64,000 bases of DNA from Lepraria neglecta (GCA_033220425.1 CM065651.1:3038001-3102000); one strand, 5' to 3'; shown: positions 33,441-46,892, counted from the first letter of the stretch. Translations and numbers: made by a program. The notes: generated from the sequence alone by a model not told the origin.

Positions 33441-34282
33441 CTATTCGTCATCATCATTTGGCAAACCCCCTTTTCGTGGCTTGCTCTGCACCATTCCTTT
33501 GCCTGTGTAGCCTTCTGATGATACGCCGGAGATTGGTTCGGTTTTTTGGTTCTACGGGACGTTCGATGTTAGTACAATTACATACCAAGAAAAAAATCTT
33601 GATGTGAGGCATCTTCTTGCCTGCCTGAGGCATTTACGTACCTTTAGATATTCGTTCGTCATCTCTTGGTATTGTGCATTCATAGTCTTCGGCGCTGGTC
33701 GCGCTTGTGTCCGAATGAGGGCAAATATAACGAAGGAGATGCCGACGCCAAGCATTGTCATCTTGAATACCCACCAGTTCTCGCCGGGAGGGGGCATAGA
33801 GCGTGGGCCATGGGGTCCGAAAGCGATCCAGTATGCTAAGAAGAAGATCTAGGTCAGCTTTGGACGATTTTTAGATGTAGAGAGGCACCAGGGAGAACTC
33901 AAGGGAGGGACTTCGGTAGTAGTGACGTAAGGACGTCGAGATGGGATGTTCAAATGGTGAAGGCGCTGTGATAGTTATGGCAGGTCTACATACCTGCTTT
34001 TCTCTCATTCAAGGTCAACTCGTGCCAATCGTTCTTCATCCTGTCCCGCAATGCCATCCACAGATCAGCCTGCTCCTGAGGTGGCATTCCCTCCCATCTC
34101 TTCTCAATCTGCGCGAGCGTCGGGTTCGAGATAGCATGATCAGCAACCGAGCGCGTCTGCTGGTGTCTGGTATCGGCTGTGCATATTGGTAGTGAGGCCT
34201 TGGCCGGCCGTAGAGCTGTGCGAATGGAAGGACTTCGGAAAGACGAGGAGCTGGGAGCAGCTCGGGGTAAGGAACGTAGCAT
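33441..34282 (-). CDS. cox5: Cytochrome c oxidase subunit V (COX IV homologue)
   Basis: Exons 34282-33994, 33835-33642 and 33551-33441. An N-terminal presequence (MLRSLPRAAPSSSSFRSPSI, rich in Arg and Ser) leads to ADHAISNPTLAQIEKRWEGMPPQEQ, then ALRDRMKNDWHELTLNERKAAYWIAFGPHGPR. A transmembrane helix follows (MTMLGVGISFVIFALIR), then MNAQYQEMTNEYLK and ISGVSSEGYTGKGMVQS. This is the fungal Cox5 subunit of respiratory complex IV. The small C-terminal exon is joined by a GTACGT...CCCGTAG intron. An acidic tail (NDDDE) extends beyond the usual end. Confidence 0.95.
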
Positions 34283-34578
34283 TGTGAGGGCACGTCAAAG
34301 CGATGACGGGATACGTAGATGAGCAGAGATGCTCAAGGGCTGGGTGTAGGAGCTCCTTGTAGCTTTCGCAGCTCAATTGACTCTGATCCGCATGGATGAT
34401 AGGGAGAATCTTCAGGCATGGGAAGTCGTTTGGTCGTGTACAAAATTAAGCATGCAAGCTAGCGCTAGCGGTTTTTTCCGAGCAACAACCTCCTCTTCCC
34501 TCTCACCCAAGCAAAAGCTCCATCACCGTCATTTGATCACTCCACTCCCACCTCAACCGTTCTTTTACATCATTCACA

Positions 34579-36593
<2,015 letters not shown>

Positions 36594-37079
36594 AGAGATT
36601 GTGGTAGAGATTTGTAAATTTAAGGAAGGAGGGCAGAGCACTTCGTTGTTGCTGCTAGTACGATAGCTGTTCCTCGACTACTCAACAAAAGACTTTCGAT
36701 CCCAAATATCCAAGTTCTGGGGCTTTCCATTTGTACTCCAGGCAATAGATATACAACTCAATCCTCAAAAGAAACGTCCAATTCCTGGTTCTGGGTGATA
36801 GCATTCAATTCACTCTATTCGCCCCCATACATCTGCTCTATGAGCTGCCATTCTGAAGTGTTGTGTTCGTTGTAGACATTGGAGTTTGCCTCGGAAGTTC
36901 CAGAATGCTTCAATTTGTTGGATACCAGAAACGCTGCAAGATCAATATGCCTACACCAAGCTCATGCTCAACGCCGCTGCAATGCCTCATCCAAAGATCC
37001 CTCCGTTCATGCTCAAAATAGACATATCCCACCCCTATATACGTAAATCGTAACCCATCCATTCATCCCATAGACATCA
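36594..37079. other. Convergent intergenic region
   Basis: 486 bp between atp2 and mcx1 3' ends. No gene is supported. Confidence 0.5.
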
Positions 37080-39000
37080 TCACATGACCCCAACAGCCGT
37101 ACTCTTCTCCCTATACTCCTGAAAGCTACCCATCCGACCTCCATCATCTCCATTATTATCATCTTTCTTCCAATCCTTATTCATCCTCGCTTCCCACTCC
37201 TCCTCTTCAGTCGCGATGAGCGATTGAAATCTATGTTGTGAGCCGCGAGCGAGGTAGATGGGTGCTGTCTGTCGTTGGGCTACGGCTTCGGTTATCAGGA
37301 CGTATTTGATGCTTGAGCCTGGGGGTTGTTAGTAGAGGAGGGAGAGAGTGGGTGGGAGGGAGGGGAAGTGAGCGTACCAGGTGCTTCAAACATCGTTTCT
37401 GTGAGCAGTCGCTCGCAGACTGTCCGTAGGCCTCTGGCTCCTGTGCCCATTTCCATTGCGCTCTTGGCTACTTCTCGTAAGGCGCCTCGCGTGAATCGTA
37501 GCTCTACTCCGCTCAGCTGGAATAGCTGCTCGTATTGCCTCATTAGACTGTTCCTCGGCTCGGTGAGTACTCTGATTAAGGCCTCCTCGTCCAATGCTGA
37601 CAAGGCTGCAGAGACAGGTATACGTCCCACAAGCTCGGGTATTAGGCCGTAAGTCTGGAGGTCGGTGGGCTCGACAAGATCCAGAGGGTTGTATTCGGTC
37701 AAGGGTGCTTGGTCCGGCGACTGGGTGTTGAAGAAGGGAAGGTGCTTTTCGTACATCTTGCTTTCCTCTGAGCCAGTCTTTACGGAAATCGTGTTATCGC
37801 GAGACCCTGTAGATCCGGAGGATGAAGATGCTGAAGCGCGAATAGGGGAGCCGAAACCTATGGATCCTTTGGCTATGCGGTTCATTACCATCTTCTGTAG
37901 GCCGACAAAAGCGCCGGCGCAGATGAAGAGGATATTGTCTGTCCTAACGCTGTAGGTTTCAGCCTTCGACGGCCCACTGCTCGTGTTGCCTGAGCCCGAC
38001 AAAGTCGAAGAAGGGCCACCCATCATACCGCCAGAGAGAGGACTGTTCGTAGGATAGCCGTTCGTTGGCGCTCCAGGACCCCTCGCTGACTTTTCCTGCT
38101 TCGCCTGTATTTGCAGCGTTGTCCCTTCAATGATCTTGAGTAGAGCCTGTTGTACACCCTCGCCACCGACATCCTTGCCATGGCTCACTTTCGCCGTACT
38201 GATCTTGTCTATCTCGTCAAGGCAGATAATACCCCGCTCCGCTGCTGCAACGTCGTAATTTGCGGCTGCTAGAAGTCGCGATACACACATCTCGGCGTCT
38301 TCGCCTATGTAGCCAGCTTGAGTGAATGGTGTGCAGTCTGACATGCTGAAGGGGACTGAAAGAACACGGGCGAGAGTTTTGGCCATGAGGGTCTTGCCGA
38401 CGCCTGATGGGCCGAGGAGGAGTATGTTGGCTTTCTCCAGAGTGAGAGGTGAGGGATCGAGTATTGGAGGAGCGCCGAGGCCTGATGATGGAGGGTGGAG
38501 GGGAATGGCTTCCTGGTGGCCTGGAAATTCGTCTGGAGACTAATTAGCTAAAGTAGTGGACAAGGCAGATCGCTCTATGTACCTTCCAATGGATGCCCCT
38601 CTGCCATCTCTCTCCGCAGCTGCTGTTGCAGCAGCTCATGCTCTTCATCTTCCCGCCGTTGCGCCTCTTGAATCCTCTGATAATGATTGTATACAGCCAC
38701 GCTCAATACCTTCTTGGCTCGTTCTTGGCCCACGACAAAATTATCGAGATGCTGTTTCAGCACCTTCGGCGTTAAAGATGGTGCTCCAATGGCAGAGGCA
38801 TTCCCAAGAGGTCCTGATGTTGGTCCTCCCGGTTCATAGCTTCCTGTGAATGGTTGGCCTGTGAAGTCTGAGCGGCGGAATTGGGAGGACGAGCGTGATG
38901 CTGTTGTAGTGTTGAAGGAGCGGCATATAGAGGAAAGCGTGAGGTATGAGAGTCTGGCTTGAGGGCGAGGAGGTCCGACTGCAATGGGGAGGAAGGCCAT
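37080..39000 (-). CDS. mcx1: Mitochondrial ClpX-like AAA+ unfoldase Mcx1
   Basis: Exons 39000-38583, 38532-37378 and 37318-37080 give ~600 residues. An N-terminal presequence with [16 protein letters not shown] precedes [22 protein letters not shown], the usual ClpX start of the AAA+ region. Walker A is [13 protein letters not shown], the pore-loop region contains AGYIGEDAE, and Walker B is [10 protein letters not shown]. Sensor and arginine-finger regions follow ([24 protein letters not shown]). A Ser/Gly-rich insertion separates [12 protein letters not shown] from [16 protein letters not shown]. As in yeast Mcx1, the N-terminal zinc-binding domain of bacterial ClpX is absent. It unfolds matrix proteins and, in yeast, activates haem synthesis. 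The third exon carries a charged Asp/Asn-rich tail. Confidence 0.94.
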
Positions 39001-40193
39001 TGACCTTTGTTCAAATCATAGTTCGCGGACTCAAGGTCGAGGTTTCCGATCTTCAACGCCGCGTAATCATTACCCCTCCCTAAGTCTAGACGAAGCGAGG
39101 AATAACAGCTGGTGAATACTGTCTCCTGCGACCTTTATCAGTCTCTTTCCTTACTTGCTCATAAAGCTCAGTGGCAACGAGTCGTCGCTGGCTTCGGAGA
39201 TAAGCTAGGCTCCGCTAGAAGGGTTCACCCTCCAACCGTCCGAACCCCAGCCTCGTAGGGCTGCCGCCCGGAATTATCGATATTTCTGCTCCGGGGTAAA
39301 ACGCTAGGGCTCTCCTAGGGGCAGGCAGCGAAAATTTGCAGAGCTCTACAATTCACCAACCAGGGTAATTTCGACAAAAGATTCCGTACCAATCTTTTAG
39401 AGGCGTACAAAATCCACAATTCTATAAGCAAAAACATATTGTCAAACTTCGTATCTGTGGAGTTAGAGCAAGGTGAATGGTTGGGGGGTTTGGCCGGTGG
39501 GGGGTGAACCCTTCTAGCGCGAGGTGGAGAAACGACGACTGATTCAATTCTCCTTGTTCAATCTCAAATCAATGCGCAATATTCTGATGTTATTGTAGCG
39601 ATGGCTCTTTTATTAAAACCAATCCAACTCCGTGAAAGACTTTGACTACCTGATGAAACTTGCAAGACCAAGATTAACGCCTGAGAATAGTCAACTCCGT
39701 CCGTCGTGACACTTTGAATGTCCGCAAAGGCTCACCCCAATCATGCTAGCATGACTTGGGGTGGTCCCATTTGAAGCAAGCCCGACCTGCTATCAACTAA
39801 TTCTTGGCATGTAAGCTCTCGAAACGAGAAAAGCCTGCCTTGGTTCCTTTCTTTGTTTCTTGTAGCATTCCCCTGATCTTGCCTTTTGCGTCTCGAAACC
39901 TGCAAAATTTCCACGAACAAATCGAAACACGACTAATGAAGGTTGACCTGTGTCGCCTTCCTACCCTTGAATGTGAGACGAACGAGCTCTGAACATGGTC
40001 AGTATGTTATTCCAAGTCCATAGTAAAAACGATTGGCTTACCAGATTTCTTTTCCACGCAATCTCCCCATACATGCCTCTTGATCCTGTCGCTTTTCCCT
40101 CTCCAATCGTTTTTCACTTTTGGGTGTGGCTTTCTTCCCGCTCTTCCGTCGAATTTCCACCACCTAGAAGTATGTGCCAGTATCCTCTGCTTC
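39001..40193. other. Gene-poor interval containing a MITE-like element
   Basis: 1.2 kb with no supported gene. The 300-bp inverted-repeat element at 39216-39516 is the only structured feature. Confidence 0.5.
39216..39516. mobile_element. MITE-like element with ~30-bp inverted repeats
   Basis: The left end reads TAGAAGGGTTCACCCTCCAA. The reverse complement of the right end reads TAGAAGGGTTCACCCCCCAC, and the match continues imperfectly through CCGNCCRAACCCC for about 30 bp in total. The outermost TA on each side could be a TA target-site duplication, as made by Tc1/mariner/pogo-type transposases. The interior is non-coding. No second copy was found in this window. Confidence 0.6.
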
Positions 40194-40700
40194 CTAGTCT
40201 GGATACAGAGGCACGTCATCCCGACTCCAGCAACCAGTATAACCAGTTTCACTCGACCATCGACCTCTCTCTAACCATGAAAAGTATGCGCACATATATC
40301 CGGATCCGTCTTTAGCAGCATCAGGACCCTCGTAGAATTCCTTCATATACCGAAAGAACGGAGATCCGAGTAGCGGGTGGCCAGGATGATAACGTCTCTC
40401 TAGCCATGCTTTCACTGTTTTGCTGTCGTTCCAATCTGGCCCTCTAATCCCGGCCGCTGTGATATCATGAGCAGAACAGGAGGGGTCATCCCAGCTCACC
40501 TCGGCCGTGGGAATGTCGTCTCCGTCATCGGTCATGTTTTCGTCCTCGCATACAAGAGTGCCGCCATCTTTAATAGTACTTGAGGCTTCCCTTGGATCTG
40601 GGTACAGTGGTATTGCGTCTTTAGGCTTACCAGCAAAGATGATACCAGGAGTCTCATAATGGAATCTCTCAAATTCTCCCTTGGACAGCATCCGTTCCAT
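40194..40700 (-). CDS. Unrecognised small protein, member of a local duplicate pair
   Basis: One exon from the ATG of MERMLSKGEFERFHYETPG to a stop after DDVPLYPD, ~168 residues and acidic. It contains WNDSKTVKAWLERRYHPGHP and LGSPFFRYMKEFYEGPDAAKD. The K-A-W-L-E-x-R-(Y/F) and LGSP-(F/L)-(F/L) segments recur in the neighbour at 40737-41237, so this is one of two tandem paralogues. I recognise no domain. Translation upstream of the chosen ATG runs into a stop inside an 8-bp tandem repeat, which supports the start. Confidence 0.45.
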   Translation of the reverse strand: MERMLSKGEFERFHYETPGIIFAGKPKDAIPLYPDPREASSTIKDGGTLVCEDENMTDDGDDIPTAEVSWDDPSCSAHDITAAGIRGPDWNDSKTVKAWLERRYHPGHPLLGSPFFRYMKEFYEGPDAAKDGSGYMCAYFSWLERGRWSSETGYTGCWSRDDVPLYPD

Positions 40701-40730
40701 CCGCCTCGATGAGGTCGTAATTCGAGGCAC

Positions 40731-40760
40731 ATCGGCTCATCGGCTCATCGGCTCATCGGC
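40731..40760. repeat. Short tandem repeat ATCGGCTC
   Basis: Nearly four consecutive copies of an 8-bp unit lie between the two paralogous small genes. Confidence 0.7.
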
Positions 40761-41237
40761 ACGTCGAGAAAAGGTCCGGCTCTCTTTCATATACTCTGTG
40801 GAAATTTCGGAATCAGTGTTATTCTTTGTAGCCACAAAACTAGGAGAACAGCCCAAGTCATTGCTCCAGCAACATGTTCAAGGCCTTAGACAGTAAATTA
40901 GAATTGGGAAAGAAAGAGTCCAAATTGCACTTACGAAGGAGAGGAGAGCCCAGTGCGGCACTACCTGTAAAGCGTTCCTCCAACCAGGCTTTGGGTTCTT
41001 CAACATTGTCCCAGTTCGGCTCTGTGACCTTTGGTACAAGGAATTGTTTGCGATGATGATATGCAGGCTCCTCTCTTTCCGTGGAGCTAGCCCGGCGACA
41101 TCGATATCGATGTCGTCAAAAAGAATGTTCCCGACTTGGAAGACTTTAGGAGAAGAGGTAGGTGTCTGTAACTGGGAGGGGAAGTGAACGTTGGCCTGTG
41201 GTGGTATTGCCGGATTATGAGGTAAACGGAACCTCAT
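40737..41237 (-). pseudogene. Frameshifted paralogue of the adjacent small gene
   Basis: MRFRLPHNPAIPPQANVHFP runs through VGNILFDDIDIDVAG in one frame. The conserved part then continues in another: LVPKVTEPNWDNVEEPKAWL and EERFTGSAALGSPLL, followed by a GTAAGT donor, a CCACAG acceptor and YMKESRTFSRRADEPMSR to a stop at 40737. This aligns with the neighbour over the W-KAWLE-R, LGSP and YMKE blocks and over the preceding ILF/TLV-acidic block. One frameshift near 41090 breaks it. Confidence 0.45.
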
Positions 41238-42178
41238 GACTGGAGCAGTAAAATATCCTAAGTTGATGAGAAAGCCCAGATCTTGGGCCACTGGTAAGGG
41301 AGCTGTTCGGTCTTTGCGGTACCGAAGTTTTAGGACTGAAGATGATAAAGTGGGCGGGTTCCTCTCTCAATGATGGCTATTGGGATGACGCTTGAAGACT
41401 CGTCACTGCTTTTGTCCTTAAGAATAATGGATGGGAGAAGCTGTTTGTTGTGCAATCTCTCGATCTTGAATTAAAGGGAACAAAGGAGGCAGGGTGGAAG
41501 AATGTACGTTGTGAGATGCCTTCGACACTGACTAGGAGGGGCAGGCACCTATACTGTGACTCCAAAATCTTCACTGCTGCAGGTCACGCGTGTTTTTTGT
41601 GACAAAGATCTAGCGCCGGAGTTGGTCAAAAACCTGCTAGGCTTTGACACCTGACACTTCTATTCAGCCCTTTTGCCACGAGCTACGCCCGTACGACATT
41701 CGCCAGGCAAAAGTGTCAGATAGTACGGCGTTGCCCTGCCTAAGTCTGAGGCACCAATTCACTTTTTGTTGCCACACCATCCCCAATGGGGCCTTGGGAT
41801 TCGAAGGAGAGTGTTCAATACTGTGGTACCTGGCCCTCCATATTATCTTATTCTAGTGCTGTCCTTCACTTCCTCTGCAACACAGTACCGATGGTACATA
41901 GTGGAAGTGGACCAGTGTTATGCATCATGGCGCGTGCCTCCAAAACTCCGATCATGTTCCATGACACACTTCCCAGCCAGGTTAGCAGATATATACACAT
42001 GTGTCATTGCGGAGGTATTCTTTTCTTTATATCTTATGCCAACCAACTCCCTTGGCTCTGATTTCTTTCTACTTTACTACTTAAGCCTTAATCGAGAACG
42101 GAGACAGTCAACACCGAAGCATATCTACAACATCTGTTTTTACCCAGTTGGGAAGTCATTCCACCACGACTCGCCTTC
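41238..42178. other. Intergenic, upstream of the FHA-kinase array
   Basis: 940 bp. GCAGATATATACACATGTGTC at 41985-42005 resembles a sequence upstream of the second array copy (43446-43468) and is probably part of the duplicated unit. Confidence 0.45.
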
Positions 42179-43068
42179 ATGGACTCTTACGAGGTGTTGA
42201 GTTGTGATGACAGCTCCATCGTCGCCATTCCGCTCCCCATCTCCCCAAGTACTTGCCAGATGGTACAGGCTCAACACTCGTCACTAATCGCACATCAAGT
42301 CCTTGGGTAAGTACTTCACTGCGACGTCTTCTCCCAGTCAAGAATTTCATTTCATAACCAAAAACGTGATATTAAAGGCATTAAAGAGCCTGTTCAGTCT
42401 ATCGACTTCTTTTGCCCTGGGCATAGCCATTACAAAGTTGTTGTCCATCTCAATGAAGACGTGCTAACTCCGAGACTTCAGCCACAACGACAAAAAGATA
42501 GAGATAGTGCCAAACCCCAAGGACGCCCAATATGAGTCCAGCCAGGCTTCCGCCCCTTTGCAAATAACCCGACCTTCCATCGCATTCCGCCACGATGAAC
42601 ATTACTACACTTTGGGCAGCGGGCGTAATTGCGATGTCATCATACACTCTTCTATGGTCGGCGCTGAAGTAATGGCAATCGCTCGTTTCCATGAAGATAC
42701 AAGGATTGCAGTGAAGAGCCTTGAGGGCAAGGTCTTCATCGATCGGAGCAGGCTTGAAGGTCAACGAACGGTCGAGAAGGAAATTCAAATCCAGATACAC
42801 GATATCAAATCGATCTCCCTTCTAGTCCTCGACGCTCTAGCTTGTCTACATAGCAACCTCATCATCCGCCAGGACATAAAACCAACAAACATCTTGGTTG
42901 GCCAACGCTCGATGGCAGACAGCTATTAATTTTGACTTTGCGGAGTTTGCCTTCTCGAAAACAGAGGCAGAGTGTAAAGTTATGGTTTTATTTAAAGGTG
43001 CTCGAAGGGGTTCTGAGCTCACGTGTAGAAAGATCCGGAACTCTCTCACTGGACACAAAGGCGGCTAG
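42179..43068 (+). pseudogene. FHA-kinase array, copy 1 (internally deleted)
   Basis: It starts MDSYEVLSCDDSSIVAIPLP, matching the starts of the two following copies. After decayed sequence, an FHA-like domain appears: RPSIAFRHDEHYYTLGSGRN, then CDVIIHSSMVG and VKSLEGKVFIDRSRLEG. Directly behind it, with the kinase N-lobe missing, comes the catalytic loop region LDALACLHSNLIIRQDIKPT then NILV, a stop at 42927, and in another frame INFDFAEFAFSK (a DFG-like segment). FHA plus kinase is the architecture of Chk2/Rad53/Mek1 checkpoint kinases. An internal deletion, at least two frame changes and a stop show it is dead. Confidence 0.65.
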
Positions 43069-43685
43069 ACCTGAAAGAAATCGTGATCGAGGGTGTTGTT
43101 CCGGAAATAGCTAGAAGGTAACACGCACCCTTTGTGGTGTTGTCCTGTGTTATTTTGCCACCGTTAGCTTGCACGACGTCTCGTATGGAGTATCGCCGGA
43201 CATAACGGAATGTGGCAATGTTTTCGATACGCTCCTTTGCTCCTCCTTGCCACACTGCAAGTCGTAACAACTTCCATTGGAGGCTAGTGTAAGATTATGT
43301 CACCTGCCTGCCCTAGTGACCTATCTTCAACTCTAGTGCATTGTCACCGACTTAGACAGTCATACAAGGTATATAGAGAGGTGTTTAAAATGATAGCGCG
43401 AGCCTGTCTTGGTTCGACACTTTCTCAACATGCGCAGCGAAGTCAGCAGATATACATACACATCTGTCGCAATGAGTGTCCATACGTACTTGTTACCTGT
43501 CAGAGGGCTCTCTTCTTTCTTTCTTTTTTCTCCTCCACATTGCTACTCAAGCATCACAACCAACATCCAACCCATCCCCCTTTCTACTCAACTATGTCGA
43601 CGAACGAAGATATCTGGAAGACAGTCACATCCGAAGATACAGCTTCTTTTCGGTTCGAGCTCTACAATACTGACCACTTGCCTCG

Positions 43686-44891
43686 ATGGAACAATATAAG
43701 GTGTTGACCTGCGAGGATGAAGACATCTTTGGCGTTCTCATTCCCAACTCGGCAAAAGCGTACAAGATGATCATATCCGAATAATCTGCATCTGATCTAG
43801 CCTATCAGGTTCTTGGTGAAGATACCTCGCTCAAGATTATATCACGGCCAAATACTTACAGTGGTGCTTCTAGCCAGGCCTCATCCTCAGGGTGCACGGA
43901 AACCCTTCCTAGCGTTACGGTACAAACAACACTCGGACATTCCCTACACTCTAGGGAGCGGCAAGGGTTGCGATGTAATCCTGCCGTCGTCAAAGATAGG
44001 CTCCAAAGTATTCGAAATCTCACTCTCTACAGACGAGCCAAGCGTTTCAATTCAGTGCTTCAGTGACAAGGCTCTTGTCGATGGTGAATCACTTGGGAAC
44101 GAGAAGAAGGACATGATCAAACAGTGCAAAATCGGGATATGTGACATTAGATTTAAGCTCGTTCCAGTCAAGACCTTGATGGAAGACTGGCGAGCTTTTA
44201 GTTCCCCTGTAATATTTGACCACGATTCTACCTTAACAACAAAACTCTCAAACACACAGAACGCTGAAGAAACCAAGCCACGATCACTTACTCATTTCAA
44301 GCTTGGTAAGCCGCTAGGTGGCGGATGGACTGGACAAGTGACAGTGTACGAGTATCCAGGCTCAAAGTTGGGCCAGAAGCTCGCTGTCAAAGTCATGGAA
44401 TACAGGCCTAATGAGGACGGAGCTCCGGGAAGGCGGAAATATTTGCCAAAGGAGGCGGGAAATAGCGCCTCGAGTGGAAGATCATGTAAGTTCTTGCACC
44501 TCCCTATTGAATATGTTGGTCCTAAAGAATGCTGCAGGCGTTTTTGCTCAAGGTGTTCGAGGTTTTCGAGTATCGGGATGGAATTGCAATGATCATGCCA
44601 CGCCTTGAGCTAGGAAGCCTGGCCTTGCGGATACAAAAATTCGGGCATTTCAACAGAGACGATATCAAGACCATTACCCGCCAAGTCCTTAACGCCCTAG
44701 GGATCATCCACCGAGATATCAAGCTGGAGAATATTTTGATCATGTGTCTCGACCGCTTATTGATTAAAGTCACCGACAATGGCTTTTCCATCACGGCAGA
44801 GTCAAATAGAGGCACACATCTGTTCATCGAGCCTGAGAACCTCATGGCTGGCGAATTACCTTCAATCGATTCTTCTGGAAGGGGAGGGTAA
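43686..44891 (+). pseudogene. FHA-kinase array, copy 2 (most complete, still broken)
   Basis: MEQYKVLTCEDEDIFGVLIP starts it, with a stop 33 codons later (43782). A frame change near 43890 leads into the FHA domain: LRYKQHSDIPYTLGSGKGCD, then VILPSSKIGSKVFEIS and DKALVDGESLG. The kinase follows: FKLGKPLGGGWTGQV (glycine loop), KLAVKVM-type lysine, another frame change near 44450, an intron (GTAAGT...CTGCAG) before AFLLKVFEVFEYRDGIAMI, and then IIHRDIKLENIL. The metal-binding motif reads VTDNGFS rather than DFG. The protein stops after IEPENLMAGELPSIDSSGRG, so the rest of the C-lobe is missing. It is very unlikely to be an active kinase. Confidence 0.7.
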
Positions 44892-45858
44892 AGGAAATGA
44901 CGATTTTTTTTGAGAAGATGCTTGCTCCGGTTTCGAGGTTTTTTGCGAAAGAGAGGGAAGATGTTCTCGAAATCCTCTTCGTTGGTAGCTGTTAGGGTGA
45001 TGTTCGTTGACACGGGTGTTCCGTTTATTGTCTTATCTGTCTGACTGCTGTGCACGAGACGCTGGGAATTGAAAAGGCTGTTATTTTGGCTGTCGTTCGT
45101 GTGTTCTCGAAAAGAGACTGTAGTGAGTGAAGAAAACTGCGGATACGGGGAACAATTGAGATATTCGGAAACCGTGTGTTGCAAATCACTCTCTAGAGTG
45201 ACTAATAGTGGGATGGATGTGCTGCAAAGCAAGATCACCTGATGACCGTCCTTACTCCAGCTCGCGTGTATCACAAGATCTAGATCATTCTATTCACCAG
45301 AGGCTTGGGGTAACGAGGCTGTTGGTGGGGCGTGAAAGTGATCAAAGAATAACGCGGGTTATGCGGACTGTTTGCACTAGAGATACAGCTCCGGAGACGC
45401 TAAGGGTTTAACACACAACACGTCTTCTGTAGATTTCTCACCGCACCACTCGCTCAGCTTGCGGCACATACTCCATTCGGCACAATGATGGAGCAAACAT
45501 TGCCTGGTTCGATACTGATCCTCCGCCTCGGTTGCCACGCTATCGACCTAGGCGGCAGTGTGTACAGACGAGTGTTAGCCACGCTAGCGCGTGCTTGCCT
45601 CTGTTTGATACTATTCTCCATTTCTATTGACACACCTATTTAATTTAGGTCATGGAATATAGATATATGTGTCCAAAGGAGACGCGTCGAGAGGGAGGTG
45701 CTGAACTACTTATTTCGTGAAGATAATCTTCGTTCTTCAATCATTTACACTTCTTTACATCAACCTCATCGAGGACGAAGATAATCAACATCGAGATTCA
45801 TCAAATCATTCAATTTTGTCTTCACCTGGAGCTCAACCCATCATCACTTCCTGCCTTG

Positions 45859-46892
45859 ATGGAGTCCTACAAAGTCTTAAGTTGTGACGACGATGACATT
45901 GTAGGTGTACTCATCCCGCGCTCTGGAGTCTCATATGAAGTTGTTGAAGCTTACCTGCTGTCCATCTGGCATACCGTGCTGAAGGACTCGACACAGAGCT
46001 GCATATTGTTTCAGATCCCAATCATGACTTTGCTAGACACGAGGGTTCTGAACCATCAATTCTCGTACATCTAGTCGTAGCACTGCGACGCACTCGAGAG
46101 CCATACACGTTGGGTAGTAGTGATACCTGCAACACAGTTCTTCCGTTTCCAGACAACGTTAGTCCGGAGGCCCTGGGAATCGATCTATTTCCGAACGAGC
46201 CCAGTGTTACTGTCCAATCCCGCAAAGGCGTCCACGACAACACTTTCATCGATCATAGAAAAACCGTGAGTGAAATCATAGAAATATCTAAAAATACTTA
46301 CGTTCGGATTGGCGATATCGTCTTCAGTCTCGTATCAATCAGCTCGTTGATTGCAGGCCTACGGGACAAACAATTGACACATGGTGCATTGGAAAATACC
46401 CATCTCAATGACAACGTCGTCATCGCTCCGGTAGCAGGTACAGGTCCTATCGGAATAGCCTTGGACCATCTCAGACAGATGAAGCCTCGCAAATTGGTCG
46501 CCCTTAAAAATGGTAAGGCACTCGGGATAATTTCCTGTCTTCTGGGGAAAAAATATTGTACAATCCAGATCCCTTTGGAATATGCCAGTATAAGACAGGT
46601 CAGATTATACCTGCATTCAAACAAGCTATATATATCCATCTATTTTTCCAATGACACTACGTTGATCAACGATCAGCCCGGGGTACCAAATGCGACAATT
46701 ACAGTCAACGAGATCACGGAGCTTAAATTTGCAAATATCATATTCACCCTGTGTATCAGGTCTTCCGGTTTTCCTGACAGAACGTACCAACTAGCCAACC
46801 AAGTTGATACGAATCTAATAACACGAGGAACATCATGTGGAAGGAATCGATTGCGGTACTTGAGAGCGGTCAGATATGGCTCGTGGCAATAG
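45859..46892 (+). pseudogene. FHA array, copy 3 (two FHA-like segments, no kinase)
   Basis: MESYKVLSCDDDDIVGVLIP identifies the paralogue. This first frame stops at 46074. The second frame, from about 46086, carries YTLGSSDTCNTVLPFPDNVS, SVTVQSRKGVHDNTFIDHRK and IGDIVFSLVSISSLI, aligned to the FHA domains of copies 1 and 2. Then, in the place of the kinase, a second FHA-like stretch appears (LGKKYCTIQIPLEYASIRQ, LYISIYFSNDTTLINDQPG, with an S/N-D-T-T-x-I-N-D motif like the S-N-G-T-x-V-N of FHA). The frame ends LRAVRYGSWQ. One early frame break is certain. Whether the rest is expressed is unknown. Confidence 0.55.

Noticed and set aside
44522-45274. 250-codon minus-strand ORF
   Set aside because: Half of it is antisense to the kinase of array copy 2. 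The remainder has no recognisable domain.
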